Positions 47,947 through 57,586 of a stretch of DNA of 64,000 nt are shown here, piece by piece. The DNA lies in assembly GCF_023715885.1 (NCBI RefSeq), contig NZ_JAMBOY010000002.1:248001-312000 (forward strand), given 5' to 3'. Numbering within the stretch: position 1 is the stretch's first letter; the number at the start of each line of letters is the position of its first letter. Made by a program: the position numbers and the translations under genes. The notes under the pieces are model-generated. The model was not told the origin of the DNA. It did not search any database and was given only the letters and a program-made list of their open reading frames with translations. The stretch is from Microbacterium hydrocarbonoxydans (GTDB taxonomy: Bacteria; Actinomycetota; Actinomycetes; Actinomycetales; Microbacteriaceae).

Positions 47947-47962
47947 CGCTCGCGGGCGAGCG
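47947..47962. promoter_or_regulatory. Hairpin in the leader of the atp operon
   Basis: CGCTCGC-GG-GCGAGCG, perfect 7-base arms (6 bp usable), just before the TTG alternative start of atpB. May affect translation initiation. Confidence 0.4.
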
Positions 47963-47976
47963 GCGGGCACGACTCA

Positions 47977-47982
47977 ACACTA
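47977..47982 (-). promoter_or_regulatory. Candidate -10 box of the atp operon
   Basis: TAGTGT on the minus strand with GTCTTA as weak -35 (18-base spacer), TSS near 47970. Leader 115 bases to the ATG at 47855 or 25 to the TTG at 47945. It lies just after the stop of the AtpI-like gene. Confidence 0.45.
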
Positions 47983-47999
47983 TCAGAATAAAGGGTGTC

Positions 48000-48575
48000 C
48001 TAAGACCGCGCGGAGTCCTCTGCGGGCCCATCCTCCGAGCTCTCGTTCCGCACGCGGTGGTGACGGCCGGGAGCGCGGTCCTCGGGCACGACGGTCGGGA
48101 GCTCGACCCCGGGCGCGCGGTCGGACGGCGCTTCCGTCGGGAGGGACGCATCGCTCACGTTGGGGAGCCGCATGCGGGTCAGCACGACGACATCGATTCC
48201 CAGCGAGACGATCACCCCGGCGACGATCGACAGGAAGAACACCATCGGGTGGATCCACGGCTGACCGCTCAGCACGATCATGATCACGACGAACAGGCCG
48301 AGCTTGAGCAGCCATCCGCCGAGCACGATCGCGAAGAAGAACTGCACGTAGAGCGGGTCGCCGAACCAGCGGTTGGCGATCAGGATGCTGAGTGCCGTGA
48401 TGCCGAGGAACAGCATCGCGAGCACGACGCCGAGCAGGCCGCTGACGAGCCCCTCTCCCCCGCCGACGACGAGGCCGACGAGGCCCGCGACGACAGCGAG
48501 CGCCACCATCGCGACGGCGGACCAGACGAGGGTCCTGCGCAGGATCGGGTTGCTGGACACGGGGTTCGGGCTCAT
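48000..48575 (-). CDS. AtpI-like small membrane protein with acidic tail
   Basis: 191 aa. Four hydrophobic helices (about 15-40, 46-65, 70-95 and 100-125) followed by a 60-residue polar, acidic tail (PTEAPSDRAPGVELPTVVPEDRAPG). Occupies the position of atpI (Rv1303 in M. tuberculosis) just upstream of atpB; an assembly role for the c-ring is known for AtpI elsewhere. TGATG one-base overlap with the WecA-like gene. Confidence 0.85.
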   Translation of the reverse strand: MSPNPVSSNPILRRTLVWSAVAMVALAVVAGLVGLVVGGGEGLVSGLLGVVLAMLFLGITALSILIANRWFGDPLYVQFFFAIVLGGWLLKLGLFVVIMIVLSGQPWIHPMVFFLSIVAGVIVSLGIDVVVLTRMRLPNVSDASLPTEAPSDRAPGVELPTVVPEDRAPGRHHRVRNESSEDGPAEDSARS

Positions 48576-49744
48576 CAGGACTCCAGGGAGGTCGGGTCGG
48601 GCTCGGGGGCTGTCGCCGGCTTCGTGCGACGAGAGGGCATGAGGGTGATGACGAGGCAGGCCGCGATGCCCACGACGCCGAAGGCGACGCCGGGGAGGTA
48701 CTGCCCCGGCCAGTCCTCGCGAGCGCCGACGTACATCAGGAGGACCGCGAACGAGATGACCGCCGTCCACGCGTAGAAGATGAGGACGGCGTCGCGGTCG
48801 CGGTGCCCGAGATCCAGCATCCGGTGGTGCAGGTGCTTGCGATCGGGTGAGAACGGGCTCTTGCCGGCGTTCATGCGGCGGAGCACGGCGAGGCCGAAGT
48901 CGAGCAGCGGCAGCAGCACCACCAGCAGCGGCAGCAGGATCGGGATGAACGCCCCGAGCAGCTGGGAACGCCCCAATCGTTCGAGGTCGAGCGCCGACGG
49001 CTCCAGCTGACCGGTCACCGCGACGGCCGACGTCGCCATGAGCAGTCCGAGCACGAGTGCGCCGGAATCACCCATGAAGATCTTGGCCGGGCTCCAGTTG
49101 AACGGCAGGAACCCGATGCAGGCGCCTATCAGGACAGCTGCGAGGAACGACGCGAGGTTGAAGTAGCTCGACGCTCCGGTGTCACGGGTGAGGATGTACG
49201 AGTAGGCGAAGAAGACGCCGTTCGCGATGAGGCAGACGCCGGCGACGAGGCCGTCGAGTCCGTCGATGAAGTTGACGGCGTTCATGACGATCACGATCGC
49301 GAACATCGTGATCGTGATGCTGAGCCAGCTCGAGAACACGATGAGGTCGCCGAACGGCAGGGAGAGGATCTGCAGGCCGCCACCCACCGTGATGATCCCG
49401 GCGGCGAGGAACTGCGCGCCGAGCTTGATCATCCAGTCCAGGTCCCAGAGGTCGTCGACGACGCCGATGATCGCGATGAGAAGGGCGGCGGCGAGCACCG
49501 ACCACATCGTCTGCGGCGGCATCCAGATCGTCGCGAAGAACGGGTTGAACGCCGAGATGCCCATGGCGGCGGCGATGCCGAGGAAGATCGCGACTCCGCC
49601 GAGCCGCGGCTTCGGCGTGGTGTGCACGTCGCGCTCGCGGATCTCCGGGTACAGCTTGAACCGCAGGCTCACCCTCAGGACCACCCACGTGAGCGCGAAC
49701 GTGATCGCGGCGGTGATGAGGACCGTGAAGAGGTACTGCTTCAC
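48575..49744 (-). CDS. wecA: Undecaprenyl-phosphate sugar-1-phosphate transferase
   Basis: 389 aa, about 11 membrane helices. Transfers a sugar phosphate (GlcNAc-1-P by analogy to Rv1302/WecA) to undecaprenyl phosphate for cell-wall polymer synthesis. Motifs: VVDDLWDLD near residue 95, NFIDGLDGLVAG near 165, and the late HLHHRMLDLGH. The GTG start overlaps the stop of the preceding Sua5 gene by 4 bases (GTGA). Position in the argS-atp block matches mycobacteria; the precise sugar cannot be read. Confidence 0.9.
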   Translation of the reverse strand: MKQYLFTVLITAAITFALTWVVLRVSLRFKLYPEIRERDVHTTPKPRLGGVAIFLGIAAAMGISAFNPFFATIWMPPQTMWSVLAAALLIAIIGVVDDLWDLDWMIKLGAQFLAAGIITVGGGLQILSLPFGDLIVFSSWLSITITMFAIVIVMNAVNFIDGLDGLVAGVCLIANGVFFAYSYILTRDTGASSYFNLASFLAAVLIGACIGFLPFNWSPAKIFMGDSGALVLGLLMATSAVAVTGQLEPSALDLERLGRSQLLGAFIPILLPLLVVLLPLLDFGLAVLRRMNAGKSPFSPDRKHLHHRMLDLGHRDRDAVLIFYAWTAVISFAVLLMYVGAREDWPGQYLPGVAFGVVGIAACLVITLMPSRRTKPATAPEPDPTSLES

Positions 49745-50445
49745 GAATCCCCGTCCGCTTCGTCGCTCGGCTCGGGCTCGAGCAGATCGCCGAGCACCTC
49801 TTCGAGCCGCTCCCGGCTGACCGCACCCTGGCGGAGGATGCGCGCGCGACCGGTCGCCTGCTCCATGCCGCGGGGCACGAGCGAGGTGGCGTCGACGATC
49901 GTGGAGGCGATGCCCTCGCGACTGATGCCGTCGGCGAGGTACACGGCGACGCTGTCGCCCAGCATCCGCTCGGCGTCGTAGGCAGAGATCGCGGCGTCGC
50001 GCCCGGTGAGGTTGGCGCTCGACACCGCGAGCGGTCCCGTCTCGGCCAGCAGCTCGAGTGCGACGCGACCCTCCGGCATCCGCACGGCGACGGTGCCCTC
50101 GGTCTCGCCGAGATCCCAGACGAGGGACGGCTGCGCGGGCAGGACGATGGTGAGACCGCCCGGCCAGAACTCGTCGACGAGTCGCTGGACCGGCTCCGGC
50201 ACCGACTCGGCGAGGGCGACGAGGGTGTCCTTCGAGCCGATCAGCACGGGCGGCGGCTGGTTGCGGCCCCGCCCCTTGGCGTCGAGGAGCCGCTGCACGG
50301 CTGCGGGCGAGAAGGCGTCGGCGGCGACGCCGTAGACGGTGTCGGTGGGCATGACGATCAGCTCGCCCCTGGCGATGGCCTGGCGCGCGTGACGCATGCC
50401 GGCGAGGAGCTCGGACTCGTCGCCGCAGTCGAAGATGGTGGACAT
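49741..50445 (-). CDS. L-threonylcarbamoyladenylate synthase (Sua5/YrdC)
   Basis: First step of t6A37 tRNA modification. 234 aa. YrdC/Sua5 core: IVMPTDTVYGVAADAF at 30-45 and KGRGRNQPPPVLIG near 55-70, SSANLTG near 145; the C-terminal 40 residues form an additional tail. ATG at 50445 with GGAGGGTC before it. Confidence 0.93.
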   Translation of the reverse strand: MSTIFDCGDESELLAGMRHARQAIARGELIVMPTDTVYGVAADAFSPAAVQRLLDAKGRGRNQPPPVLIGSKDTLVALAESVPEPVQRLVDEFWPGGLTIVLPAQPSLVWDLGETEGTVAVRMPEGRVALELLAETGPLAVSSANLTGRDAAISAYDAERMLGDSVAVYLADGISREGIASTIVDATSLVPRGMEQATGRARILRQGAVSRERLEEVLGDLLEPEPSDEADGDS

Positions 50446-50495
50446 GACCCTCCGATTCTAGACGGCGGGCGCCTGTGCGACCGGTGACGACGCCG

Positions 50496-51356
50496 TCACG
50501 GCCGCAGGGCGGTGGTCGCCCTGTCGCGCAGCGTGAGATCGCGGTGGGTGGCCGCCGCGCGCCAGCCGTCACGGGTGAGGATGCTGCGGATCTCCTCGCC
50601 CTGCAGCTCGCCGTGCTCGATCACCAGCAGACCGCCGGGGCGCAGCAGCTCGAGTGCGCGGATGCTGAGCACGCGCACGATGTCGAGGCCGTCCTCGCCG
50701 CCGTACAGCGCCATGGCCGGATCGAACAGGCGCACTTCAGGGTCGCGGGGCACCGCGGCGTCCGGAACGTACGGCGGGTTCGAGATGACGACCGATGCCG
50801 TGCCGTCGAGGTCGCGGAACGCCTCGCCCAGGTCCTCGTTCACGAGGGTCAGGTTCGCCGCCCCGCTCGTGTTGCGCTCGGCCCAGGGGAAGGCCTCGGG
50901 CGAGAGTTCGGTCGCGAAGATCCGCGAGTGCGGCACCTCGGAGGCCATGGCGAGGGCGATCGCGCCGGAACCCGTGCCGAGATCGATGCCGATAGGGTCC
51001 GGCTCCGGGGCCGCGAGCAACGCGTCGATCGCGAACTGCACCACGGTCTCGGTCTCCGGCCGCGGCACGAAGACCCCCGGACCGACGGCCAGCTCGAGAT
51101 GGCGGAAGGGCGCGGTTCCGGTGATGTGCTGCAGCGGCTCCCGTCCCTCCCGACGGGTCACGAGCGCGTCGAGCGTCACGGCATCCGCTTCCGACACGAC
51201 ATCGCCCAGAACGGTCGCCGCCTGCACCTCCCCGCGACGGACGCCGAGGACATGCCCGGCCAGGAGCTCGGCGTCGACCAGCGGATCGGGGACGCCCGCG
51301 GCGGCGAGCCGCGCCGCGGCGGCGCGCACGAGAGCGGCGAGAGAGGTGTCGGGCAT
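50496..51356 (-). CDS. prmC: Peptide chain release factor N5-glutamine methyltransferase
   Basis: Methylates the Gln of the GGQ motif in release factors PrfA/PrfB. 286 aa. SAM domain GIDLGTGSGAIALAMA near 115-130, catalytic NPPY near 185. ATG at 51356 with GGAGGGC immediately before; TACGCT 7 bases upstream. The longer ORF to 51380 (GTG) is rejected. The next gene in the family neighbourhood, prfA, is 2 kb away because cysK-cysE lie between. Confidence 0.93.
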   Translation of the reverse strand: MPDTSLAALVRAAAARLAAAGVPDPLVDAELLAGHVLGVRRGEVQAATVLGDVVSEADAVTLDALVTRREGREPLQHITGTAPFRHLELAVGPGVFVPRPETETVVQFAIDALLAAPEPDPIGIDLGTGSGAIALAMASEVPHSRIFATELSPEAFPWAERNTSGAANLTLVNEDLGEAFRDLDGTASVVISNPPYVPDAAVPRDPEVRLFDPAMALYGGEDGLDIVRVLSIRALELLRPGGLLVIEHGELQGEEIRSILTRDGWRAAATHRDLTLRDRATTALRP

Positions 51357-51388
51357 GCCCTCCAGCGTAGAGCGCCGCACCCGTCACA

Positions 51389-51420
51389 TTGACTCCCCGC
51401 ACCGGTCACTCGCCTAGGCT
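51389..51420 (+). promoter_or_regulatory. Promoter of cysK-cysE
   Basis: TTGACT at 51389-51394 and TAGGCT at 51415-51420 (20-base spacer, a bit long). TSS near 51428, 26 bases before the ATG, with AGGAAGG as SD. Confidence 0.45.
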
Positions 51421-51453
51421 GGAGCCCAGTCACCCGCACAGGAAGGCGCACTC

Positions 51454-52392
51454 ATGCCCGGCATCCACTCCGACATCACCACGGCGTTCGGCAACACCCC
51501 GCTGGTCCGCCTCAACCGGGTGACCGAGGGCCTCGACGCCACGGTGCTCGCGAAGCTCGAGTTCTACAACCCTGCCTCGAGCGTCAAGGACCGCCTGGGG
51601 ATCGCGATCGTCGACGCCGCGGAGGCGTCAGGCGAGCTGAAGCCCGGCGGGACCATCGTCGAGGCGACGAGCGGTAACACCGGCATCGCCCTCGCGATGG
51701 TCGGTGCCGCACGCGGCTACAAGGTCATCCTCACGATGCCCGCGTCGATGTCGAAGGAGCGCCGGATGCTGCTGAAGGCATTCGGCGCCGAGCTCGTGCT
51801 CACCGATCCCACCAAGGGCATGACCCACGCGGTCGCCGAAGCCGAGGCGATCGCGGCGAAGACCCCGGGGGCTGTGCTCGCCAAGCAGTTCGCGAACGAG
51901 GCGAACCCGGCGATCCACCGCAAGACCACCGCGGAGGAGATCCTGCGCGACACCGACGGGCACGTCGACTACTTCGTGGCCGGCATCGGCACCGGCGGCA
52001 CCATCACCGGCGTCGGCCAGGTGCTCAAGGAGCGCGTCCCCGGCGTCAAGGTCGTCGCCGTGGAGCCGAAGGACTCGCCGATCCTCACCGAGGGCCACCC
52101 CGGGCCCCACAAGATCCAGGGCATCGGCCCGAACTTCGTGCCGCCGATCCTCGACCGCGAGGTGCTCGACGAGGTCATCGACGTGACCTTCGACGACGCG
52201 ATCCGCGTCGCCCGCGAGACCGCGGCCGGCGAGGGCATCCTCGTGGGCATGTCGAGCGGCGCCGCGATCTGGGCCGCTCTCGAGATCGCGAAGCGTCCGG
52301 AGGCCGCCGGCAAGACCATCGTGGTGATCATCCCATCGTTCGGCGAGCGATACCTGTCGACGGCTCTGTACGAGCACCTGCGCGAGGCCTGA
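51454..52392 (+). CDS. cysK: Cysteine synthase A (O-acetylserine sulfhydrylase)
   Basis: 312 aa PLP enzyme; makes cysteine from O-acetylserine and sulfide. PLP Lys in [11 protein letters not shown] near residue 43, phosphate loop [13 protein letters not shown] near 70, and [12 protein letters not shown] near 180. SD AGGAAGG, ATG at 51454. Followed 8 bases later by cysE, the other half of the pathway and the cysteine synthase complex. Confidence 0.95.
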   Translation: MPGIHSDITTAFGNTPLVRLNRVTEGLDATVLAKLEFYNPASSVKDRLGIAIVDAAEASGELKPGGTIVEATSGNTGIALAMVGAARGYKVILTMPASMSKERRMLLKAFGAELVLTDPTKGMTHAVAEAEAIAAKTPGAVLAKQFANEANPAIHRKTTAEEILRDTDGHVDYFVAGIGTGGTITGVGQVLKERVPGVKVVAVEPKDSPILTEGHPGPHKIQGIGPNFVPPILDREVLDEVIDVTFDDAIRVARETAAGEGILVGMSSGAAIWAALEIAKRPEAAGKTIVVIIPSFGERYLSTALYEHLREA

Positions 52393-52400
52393 TCCACCCG

Positions 52401-52970
52401 ATGAACGTCATCGGTCGAGTGCGCGAGGACGTCGCCGCCGCGCGTCTGCGCGACCCCGCGGCGCGGAGCGCCGTCGAGGTCGCGCTGCTCTACCCCGGAC
52501 TGCACGCGATCTGGGCGCACCGGGTCTGGCACGCGCTGTGGCGCCGTCGTCTTCGGCTGCTGGCCCGTACCGGATCCCAGATCTCCCGGTGGCTCACGGG
52601 CATCGAGATCCACCCCGGAGCACGCATCGGACGACGGTTCTTCATCGACCACGGCATGGGCGTCGTGATCGGCGAGACGGCCGAGATCGGCGACGACGTC
52701 ATGCTGTACCACGGCGTCACGCTCGGGGGCCGGACGCGCGATTCGGGCAAGCGCCACCCGACCCTCGGCGACGGCGTCGCCGTCGGAGCGGGGGCGAAGA
52801 TCCTCGGTCCGGTGACGATCGGAGCGCATTCGGTGGTGGGCGCGAACGCCGTCGTCACCCGCGATGCGCCGGCCGACAGCATCCTTGTCGGCGTTCCGGC
52901 GAAGCCCCGGGGTCGCCCCGTCGGAGAGGACACGCGGGCGCTGCTGACGGCACCCGAATACTCGATCTGA
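52401..52970 (+). CDS. cysE: Serine O-acetyltransferase
   Basis: 189 aa, the short form. Left-handed beta-helix repeats with [30 protein letters not shown] near residue 68 and the catalytic His in [32 protein letters not shown] and GVPAKPRG later. Ends PEYSI; the Ile at the C-terminus is the residue CysK binds in the cysteine synthase complex. ATG at 52401. Confidence 0.95.
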   Translation: MNVIGRVREDVAAARLRDPAARSAVEVALLYPGLHAIWAHRVWHALWRRRLRLLARTGSQISRWLTGIEIHPGARIGRRFFIDHGMGVVIGETAEIGDDVMLYHGVTLGGRTRDSGKRHPTLGDGVAVGAGAKILGPVTIGAHSVVGANAVVTRDAPADSILVGVPAKPRGRPVGEDTRALLTAPEYSI

Positions 52971-52980
52971 TCGGGCGGAG

Positions 52981-53379
52981 TCAGCGGCGGCGCTCGGCGT
53001 CGGGCTTCTTCAGGAAGAGTCGGGGCAGAAGCACGCTGCCCAGGGCGGTGACGATCCACACGATCAGTGCCCCGAGCAGCCATCCGGACGCGTCGACGAT
53101 GCGGAGGCCGCCGAACGGCAGCAACACGACCACCACGAGGGCGACGAGCGTCGAGATGATCCCCATGCCGCCGACCAGGGCGGGCGCATGGCGGTGGGCG
53201 AGACGGCTCGCGATCGGGGCGAGGATGCTCTGCACGACGGCGAAGACGACGATGCAGACGACGAAACCCCACCACCTGTCCCATTGGATACGGAACCCGT
53301 CGAGCAGGAGGTCGGCGACGATCAGCCCCAGAGCTGCTGAGACCAGATACATCGCTGCGCGGAACAGGAACGCGATCAC
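52981..53379 (-). CDS. Phage-holin-family (YvlD-like) membrane protein
   Basis: 132 aa, four hydrophobic helices (3-25, 33-55, 70-95, 98-120). Matches the pfam04020-type holin_4_2/YvlD pattern (FLFRAAMYLVSAALGLIVADLLLDGFRI). Despite the name, these are chromosomal proteins without proven lysis function. GTG at 53379 is 6 bases after TAGGCT. It stands between cysE and prfA, not in a prophage. Confidence 0.8.
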   Translation of the reverse strand: MIAFLFRAAMYLVSAALGLIVADLLLDGFRIQWDRWWGFVVCIVVFAVVQSILAPIASRLAHRHAPALVGGMGIISTLVALVVVVLLPFGGLRIVDASGWLLGALIVWIVTALGSVLLPRLFLKKPDAERRR

Positions 53380-53385
53380 GGCCCG

Positions 53386-53391
53386 AGCCTA
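53386..53391 (-). promoter_or_regulatory. -10 box for leaderless holin-like gene
   Basis: TAGGCT on the minus strand, spacer CGGGCC, then the GTG at 53379. Confidence 0.55.
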
Positions 53392-53410
53392 GCGCTCGGC
53401 CCGCGCGGGG

Positions 53411-54490
53411 TCAGCCCTCCGAGCCCACGGCGGCGATCCGGGCCTCTTCGTCGGCCTGGATCGCGCTCTCGATGATCGGCTCGAGGGCACCGTCCATGAC
53501 CTGATCGAGGTTGTACGCCTTGAATCCGGTGCGATGGTCGGCGATCCGGTTCTCAGGGAAGTTGTATGTGCGAATGCGCTCCGAGCGGTCCATGCCCCGG
53601 ATCTGCGACTTGCGCGCGTCGGAGGCCGCGGCATCCAGCTCCTCCTGCTGCTTCGCGAGGAGCCGCGCACGGAGTACGCGCATGGCGGCCTCGCGGTTCT
53701 GCAGCTGCGATTTCTCGTTCTGCATGGAGACGACGATCCCGGTAGGCACGTGCGTGATGCGCACCGCGGAGTCGGTCGTGTTCACCGACTGACCGCCCGG
53801 CCCCGATGACCGGAACACGTCGATCTTCAGGTCGTTCTGGTTGATCTCGATCTCATCGGGTTCGTCGACCTCGGGGAAGACGAGCACACCGGTGGTCGAG
53901 GTGTGGATGCGGCCCTGCGACTCCGTCGCCGGCACGCGCTGCACCCGGTGCACTCCGCCCTCGTACTTGAGGTGCGCCCACACACCCTGCGCCGGGTCCG
54001 ACGACGAGCCCTTGATCGCGACCTGGACATCCTTGTAGCCGCCGAGGTCGGACTCGTTGCGCTCGAGAAGCTCCGTCTTCCAGCCCTTCGACGCGGCGTA
54101 CTGCACGTACATGCGCAGCAGATCGGCTGCGAACAGCGCTGACTCGGCACCGCCCTCCCCCGCCTTGATCTCCATGATCACGTCGCGGGCGTCGTCGGGA
54201 TCGCGCGGTATCAGCAGACGACGCAGCTTCTCCTGCGCGGTCTGCACTCCCTGCTCGAGGACCGGCACCTCGTCGGCGAACGCCTCGTCCTCCCGCGCGA
54301 GCTCGCGTGCGGCCTCCAGATCGTCGGATGCCGCGACCCACGCCTCATGCGCCGCGACGATGCGCGACAGCTCGGCGTAGCGCCGGTTAACACGCTTGGC
54401 ACGCGCGGCGTCGGCGTGCACCGCCGGGTCGGATAGCTCCTCCTGCACCCGGCGGTGCTCGTCGATCAGAGTCTGGACGGACTCGAACAC
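53411..54490 (-). CDS. prfA: Peptide chain release factor 1
   Basis: Recognises UAA/UAG. 359 aa. PxT-type tripeptide region ([15 protein letters not shown] near 190-200), catalytic GGQ in [16 protein letters not shown] near 235, and domain motif [18 protein letters not shown] near 115. 12 bases downstream of rho; ATG at 54490. rpmE, which usually separates rho and prfA, is absent. Confidence 0.96.
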   Translation of the reverse strand: MFESVQTLIDEHRRVQEELSDPAVHADAARAKRVNRRYAELSRIVAAHEAWVAASDDLEAARELAREDEAFADEVPVLEQGVQTAQEKLRRLLIPRDPDDARDVIMEIKAGEGGAESALFAADLLRMYVQYAASKGWKTELLERNESDLGGYKDVQVAIKGSSSDPAQGVWAHLKYEGGVHRVQRVPATESQGRIHTSTTGVLVFPEVDEPDEIEINQNDLKIDVFRSSGPGGQSVNTTDSAVRITHVPTGIVVSMQNEKSQLQNREAAMRVLRARLLAKQQEELDAAASDARKSQIRGMDRSERIRTYNFPENRIADHRTGFKAYNLDQVMDGALEPIIESAIQADEEARIAAVGSEG

Positions 54491-54501
54491 GACCGGCTCG
54501 C

Positions 54502-56442
54502 TCAGCGGATGTTGTTGTCGTGCCCGTGGCCGCCGGCGGGCAGCGTCGGGATCGACTTCTGCATCTGCACGAGGAACTCCACGTTCGAGTGGGTCTCCTT
54601 CAGCTTGCCGAGCACGACCTCGAGGGCCTGCTGCTGGTCGAGGCCGGCGAGGGCGCGACGCAGCTTCCAGGTGATCTTGACCTCGTCGGCCGACAGCAGC
54701 ATCTCCTCGCGGCGGGTGCTCGACGCGTTGACGTCGACCGCCGGGAAGATCCGCTTGTCGGCGAGCTGACGCGAGAGGCGCAGCTCGCTGTTGCCCGTGC
54801 CCTTGAACTCCTCGAAGATGACCTCGTCCATCTTGGATCCGGTCTCGACGAGGGCCGTGGCGAGGATCGTGAGCGATCCGCCGTTCTCGATGTTGCGCGC
54901 AGCGCCGAAGAAGCGCTTGGGCGGGTACAGTGCCGACGCGTCGACGCCGCCCGTGAGCACACGGCCCGATGCCGGCGCGGCGAGGTTGTAGGCACGGCCG
55001 AGACGCGTGATCGAGTCGAGCAGCACGACGACGTCGCGACCCAGCTCGACGAGGCGCTTGGCGCGCTCGATCGCGAGCTCCGCGACCGTCGTGTGGTCCT
55101 CCGCGGGACGGTCGAACGTCGACGCGATGACCTCGCCCTTGACCGAGCGCTGCATGTCGGTGACCTCTTCGGGGCGCTCGTCGACGAGCACGACCATGAG
55201 GTGCACCTCGGGGTTGTTCTGCGCGATCGCGTTGGCGATCTGCTGCAGGACGATCGTCTTGCCGGCCTTCGGCGGCGCGACGATCAGACCGCGCTGGCCC
55301 TTTCCGATCGGCGCGACGAGGTCGATGATCCGCTGCGTGAGCTTCTCCGGCGCCGTCTCGAGGCGCAGGCGCTCCTGCGGGTACAGCGGGGTGAGCTTGC
55401 CGAACTCGACGCGCGTGGCGGCGTCGTCGACCGACAGACCGTTGATCGAGTCGACCTTCACCAGGGCGTTGTACTTCTGACGGCCCTGCTGCTCTCCCTC
55501 TCGCGGCTGCTTGATGGAGCCGACGATCGCATCGCCCTTGCGGAGGTTGTACTTCTTCACCTGGCCGAGCGAGACGTAGACGTCGCTCGGTCCGGCGAGG
55601 TAGCCGGTGGTGCGCACGAACGCATAGTTGTCGAGCACGTCGAGGATGCCGGCGACCGGGATCAGGACGTCGTCCTCGCCGATCTCGGTCTCGAACTCGT
55701 CGGTCGGCGCTCCGCCGCGGCGCTTGTTGCGCTGACGGTTGCGGCCGTTGCCGCCCTGCTCGTCGTCGGCCGGAGCGCTCTGCTGCTGCTCCTGCTGGCC
55801 GTTGCCGTTCTGGCCGCGTCCGCGGTTGCGGCTGCGGTTGCGGCTACGGCTGCGGCCGCCCTGCTCGTCGCCGCCCTCGGTGTTGTCGGACGTGGAGTCG
55901 CCGGACGGCTGCGCGTCGGCCGGAGCGGACTCGGCCGGCTTCTCATCGGCCGGAGCGGCGTCGACGTCGGCGGCGGCGGGCTTCTTGGCGGTGCGACGAC
56001 CGCGGCCCTTCTTGGGCTCCTCGGCCTGCGCGGGTGCGTCGACCGGGTCAGCGGCCTCGGCGGGCTTGTCGTCGGTCGCCGGTGCGACGGGAGCCTCGGC
56101 GGACTCGGCCGCGGGCTCGGCGTCGGCCTTCTTCGCACGGCTGCGGCGCGGGGCCTTCGCCTTCGGCGCCTCCGCCTCGGCGGCGGGTGCCTGGTCGGAT
56201 GCCGGCGCGGCCGGGGTGTCGGATGCCGACGCCGCGGGGGCGTCGGACGCCGGAGCCGCGTCTGCGCTCTCGGCGGCCTTCTCGGCCTTCGCCGCCGCGC
56301 TGGCGGTGGTCGCCCGGCGCGGGGCGCGCTTGCGGGCAGGCGCCGCGGGCGCCTCGGCCGCGGTGTCGGATGCCGCGGCGGACGCCGGGGCTTCGGCGGC
56401 CGGAGCCGCCTGGTCGTTCTGGGTCTCGGAGAAGTTCTCCAC
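54502..56442 (-). CDS. rho: Transcription termination factor Rho
   Basis: RNA-dependent ATPase helicase. 646 aa from a GTG at 56442 with GAGGGAG upstream. Residues 1-240 are an Ala/Pro/Asp/Glu-rich extension ending in a basic patch ([20 protein letters not shown]) that could bind RNA; the first normal Rho domain begins at about 245 ([29 protein letters not shown] fold). Walker A is APPKAGKT; Q and R loops and arginine finger regions follow. Long extensions are typical of actinobacterial Rho. The 212 bases before it contain no gene. Confidence 0.97.
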   Translation of the reverse strand: MENFSETQNDQAAPAAEAPASAAASDTAAEAPAAPARKRAPRRATTASAAAKAEKAAESADAAPASDAPAASASDTPAAPASDQAPAAEAEAPKAKAPRRSRAKKADAEPAAESAEAPVAPATDDKPAEAADPVDAPAQAEEPKKGRGRRTAKKPAAADVDAAPADEKPAESAPADAQPSGDSTSDNTEGGDEQGGRSRSRNRSRNRGRGQNGNGQQEQQQSAPADDEQGGNGRNRQRNKRRGGAPTDEFETEIGEDDVLIPVAGILDVLDNYAFVRTTGYLAGPSDVYVSLGQVKKYNLRKGDAIVGSIKQPREGEQQGRQKYNALVKVDSINGLSVDDAATRVEFGKLTPLYPQERLRLETAPEKLTQRIIDLVAPIGKGQRGLIVAPPKAGKTIVLQQIANAIAQNNPEVHLMVVLVDERPEEVTDMQRSVKGEVIASTFDRPAEDHTTVAELAIERAKRLVELGRDVVVLLDSITRLGRAYNLAAPASGRVLTGGVDASALYPPKRFFGAARNIENGGSLTILATALVETGSKMDEVIFEEFKGTGNSELRLSRQLADKRIFPAVDVNASSTRREEMLLSADEVKITWKLRRALAGLDQQQALEVVLGKLKETHSNVEFLVQMQKSIPTLPAGGHGHDNNIR

Positions 56443-56654
56443 GAGTGCTCCCTCTTTGGTCTCGAAGACATGAGCGGTACACGCGCAACGGGTGCTGCGC
56501 GCGATCGCACGGGCTGACGCTCGGCGCCGGCCGACCTCAGCACTGTGATCCCGGAGCGACGACCTCTCGAGAGAGACGGCGTACTGGGAAGATCAGTGCA
56601 TCAGGGGTTCACGTGCGGTTCTTGCAGAGTTGCAATGGGGCCAGATTCACGAAA
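56443..56654 (-). other. Long leader region of rho
   Basis: 212-base gap between thrB and rho. A candidate -10 TAGTTT lies at 56652-56657 overlapping the thrB stop, giving a 200-base leader. It contains CTCTCGAGAG (10-base palindrome at 56564) and TTGCA/TGCAA arms on the minus strand. In other bacteria rho is autoregulated in its leader; no clear element is recognised here. Confidence 0.4.
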
Positions 56655-57584
56655 CTACGTGGAGCCCTCCGCTCGGTTCCCCACTGTACCACCACGCACG
56701 TCGACGGCGAGCAGCAGCGCCTCCCACGGGGTGTCGGTGGTCGACGCGGCCAGTTCCGCGGCATCCTGACGGCTCCCAGGTCCGTCCGCGAGCACGAGCA
56801 CGCTCGGCCCCGCCCCCGAGACCACCGCGGCGAAGCCCGCTGCACGCAGCGCCTGCACGAGCCGCTGCGTCTCGGGCATCGCCTCGGCGCGATAGTCCTG
56901 GTGGAGGCGATCCGCCGTGGCGTCGAGCAACAGCTCAGGGCTCTGCATGAGCGCCGCGATCAGCAGCGCCGACCGCGACACGTTGAACACGGCATCCGCC
57001 GTCGACACCTGCGGCGGCTGCAGCGACCGCGCCTTCGACGTCGACATCGTGTACGACGGGACGAGCACGAGAGGCGAGACACCGCGGTGCACGAGCAGCT
57101 TCTTGTGCTGGGGGCCCCGCTCGCCCATCCACGCGATCGTGAGCCCGCCGAACAGGGCGGGAGCGACATTGTCGGGGTGTCCCTCGATCTCGGTCGCGAG
57201 GCGCAGCATGTCGGCGTCCTCGATCTCGACGTCGCCCTCGAGCAGCCCCTTGGCCGCAAGGATTCCGGCGGTCACCGCGGCTCCGGACGAGCCGAGTCCT
57301 CGGCCGTGCGGCACACCGTTCTCGGCGACGATGCGGAGCCCGGGCATGTCGCGGCTGACGTCGGCGTAGACGTGGGCGATCGTGCGCACGATGAGGTTCG
57401 ACGCGTCGCGGGGGATGTCCTCCGCTCCGGATCCGGACACCTCGATCTCGAGCTCGCCCGCGGGCAGCTCCGTGACCAGGAGGGTGTCGTACACGCTCAG
57501 GGCGAGGCCGAGGGTGTCGAAGCCGGGGCCGAGGTTCGCGCTGGTCGCGGGGACCGTCACCTCGACGGTGCGCCCGAGGCCCAT
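56655..57584 (-). CDS. thrB: Homoserine kinase
   Basis: GHMP kinase; phosphorylates homoserine for threonine. 309 aa, ATG at 57584, two bases after the hom stop. GHMP motif PHGRGLGSSGAAVTAG near residue 90; N-terminal VPATSANLGPGFDTLG and C-terminal GAGPSVLVL. GTG at 57590 is an alternative start. The usual thrC between hom and thrB is missing. Confidence 0.94.
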   Translation of the reverse strand: MGLGRTVEVTVPATSANLGPGFDTLGLALSVYDTLLVTELPAGELEIEVSGSGAEDIPRDASNLIVRTIAHVYADVSRDMPGLRIVAENGVPHGRGLGSSGAAVTAGILAAKGLLEGDVEIEDADMLRLATEIEGHPDNVAPALFGGLTIAWMGERGPQHKKLLVHRGVSPLVLVPSYTMSTSKARSLQPPQVSTADAVFNVSRSALLIAALMQSPELLLDATADRLHQDYRAEAMPETQRLVQALRAAGFAAVVSGAGPSVLVLADGPGSRQDAAELAASTTDTPWEALLLAVDVRGGTVGNRAEGST

Positions 57585-57586
57585 CG

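Noticed and set aside
52981..53379. Holin-like gene as evidence of a prophage
   Set aside because: The family is chromosomal in many bacteria and no phage gene, integrase or att site is near.
54520..56517. 665-codon ORF opposite rho
   Set aside because: Arg/Leu-rich frame mirroring the Rho gene; no homology features.
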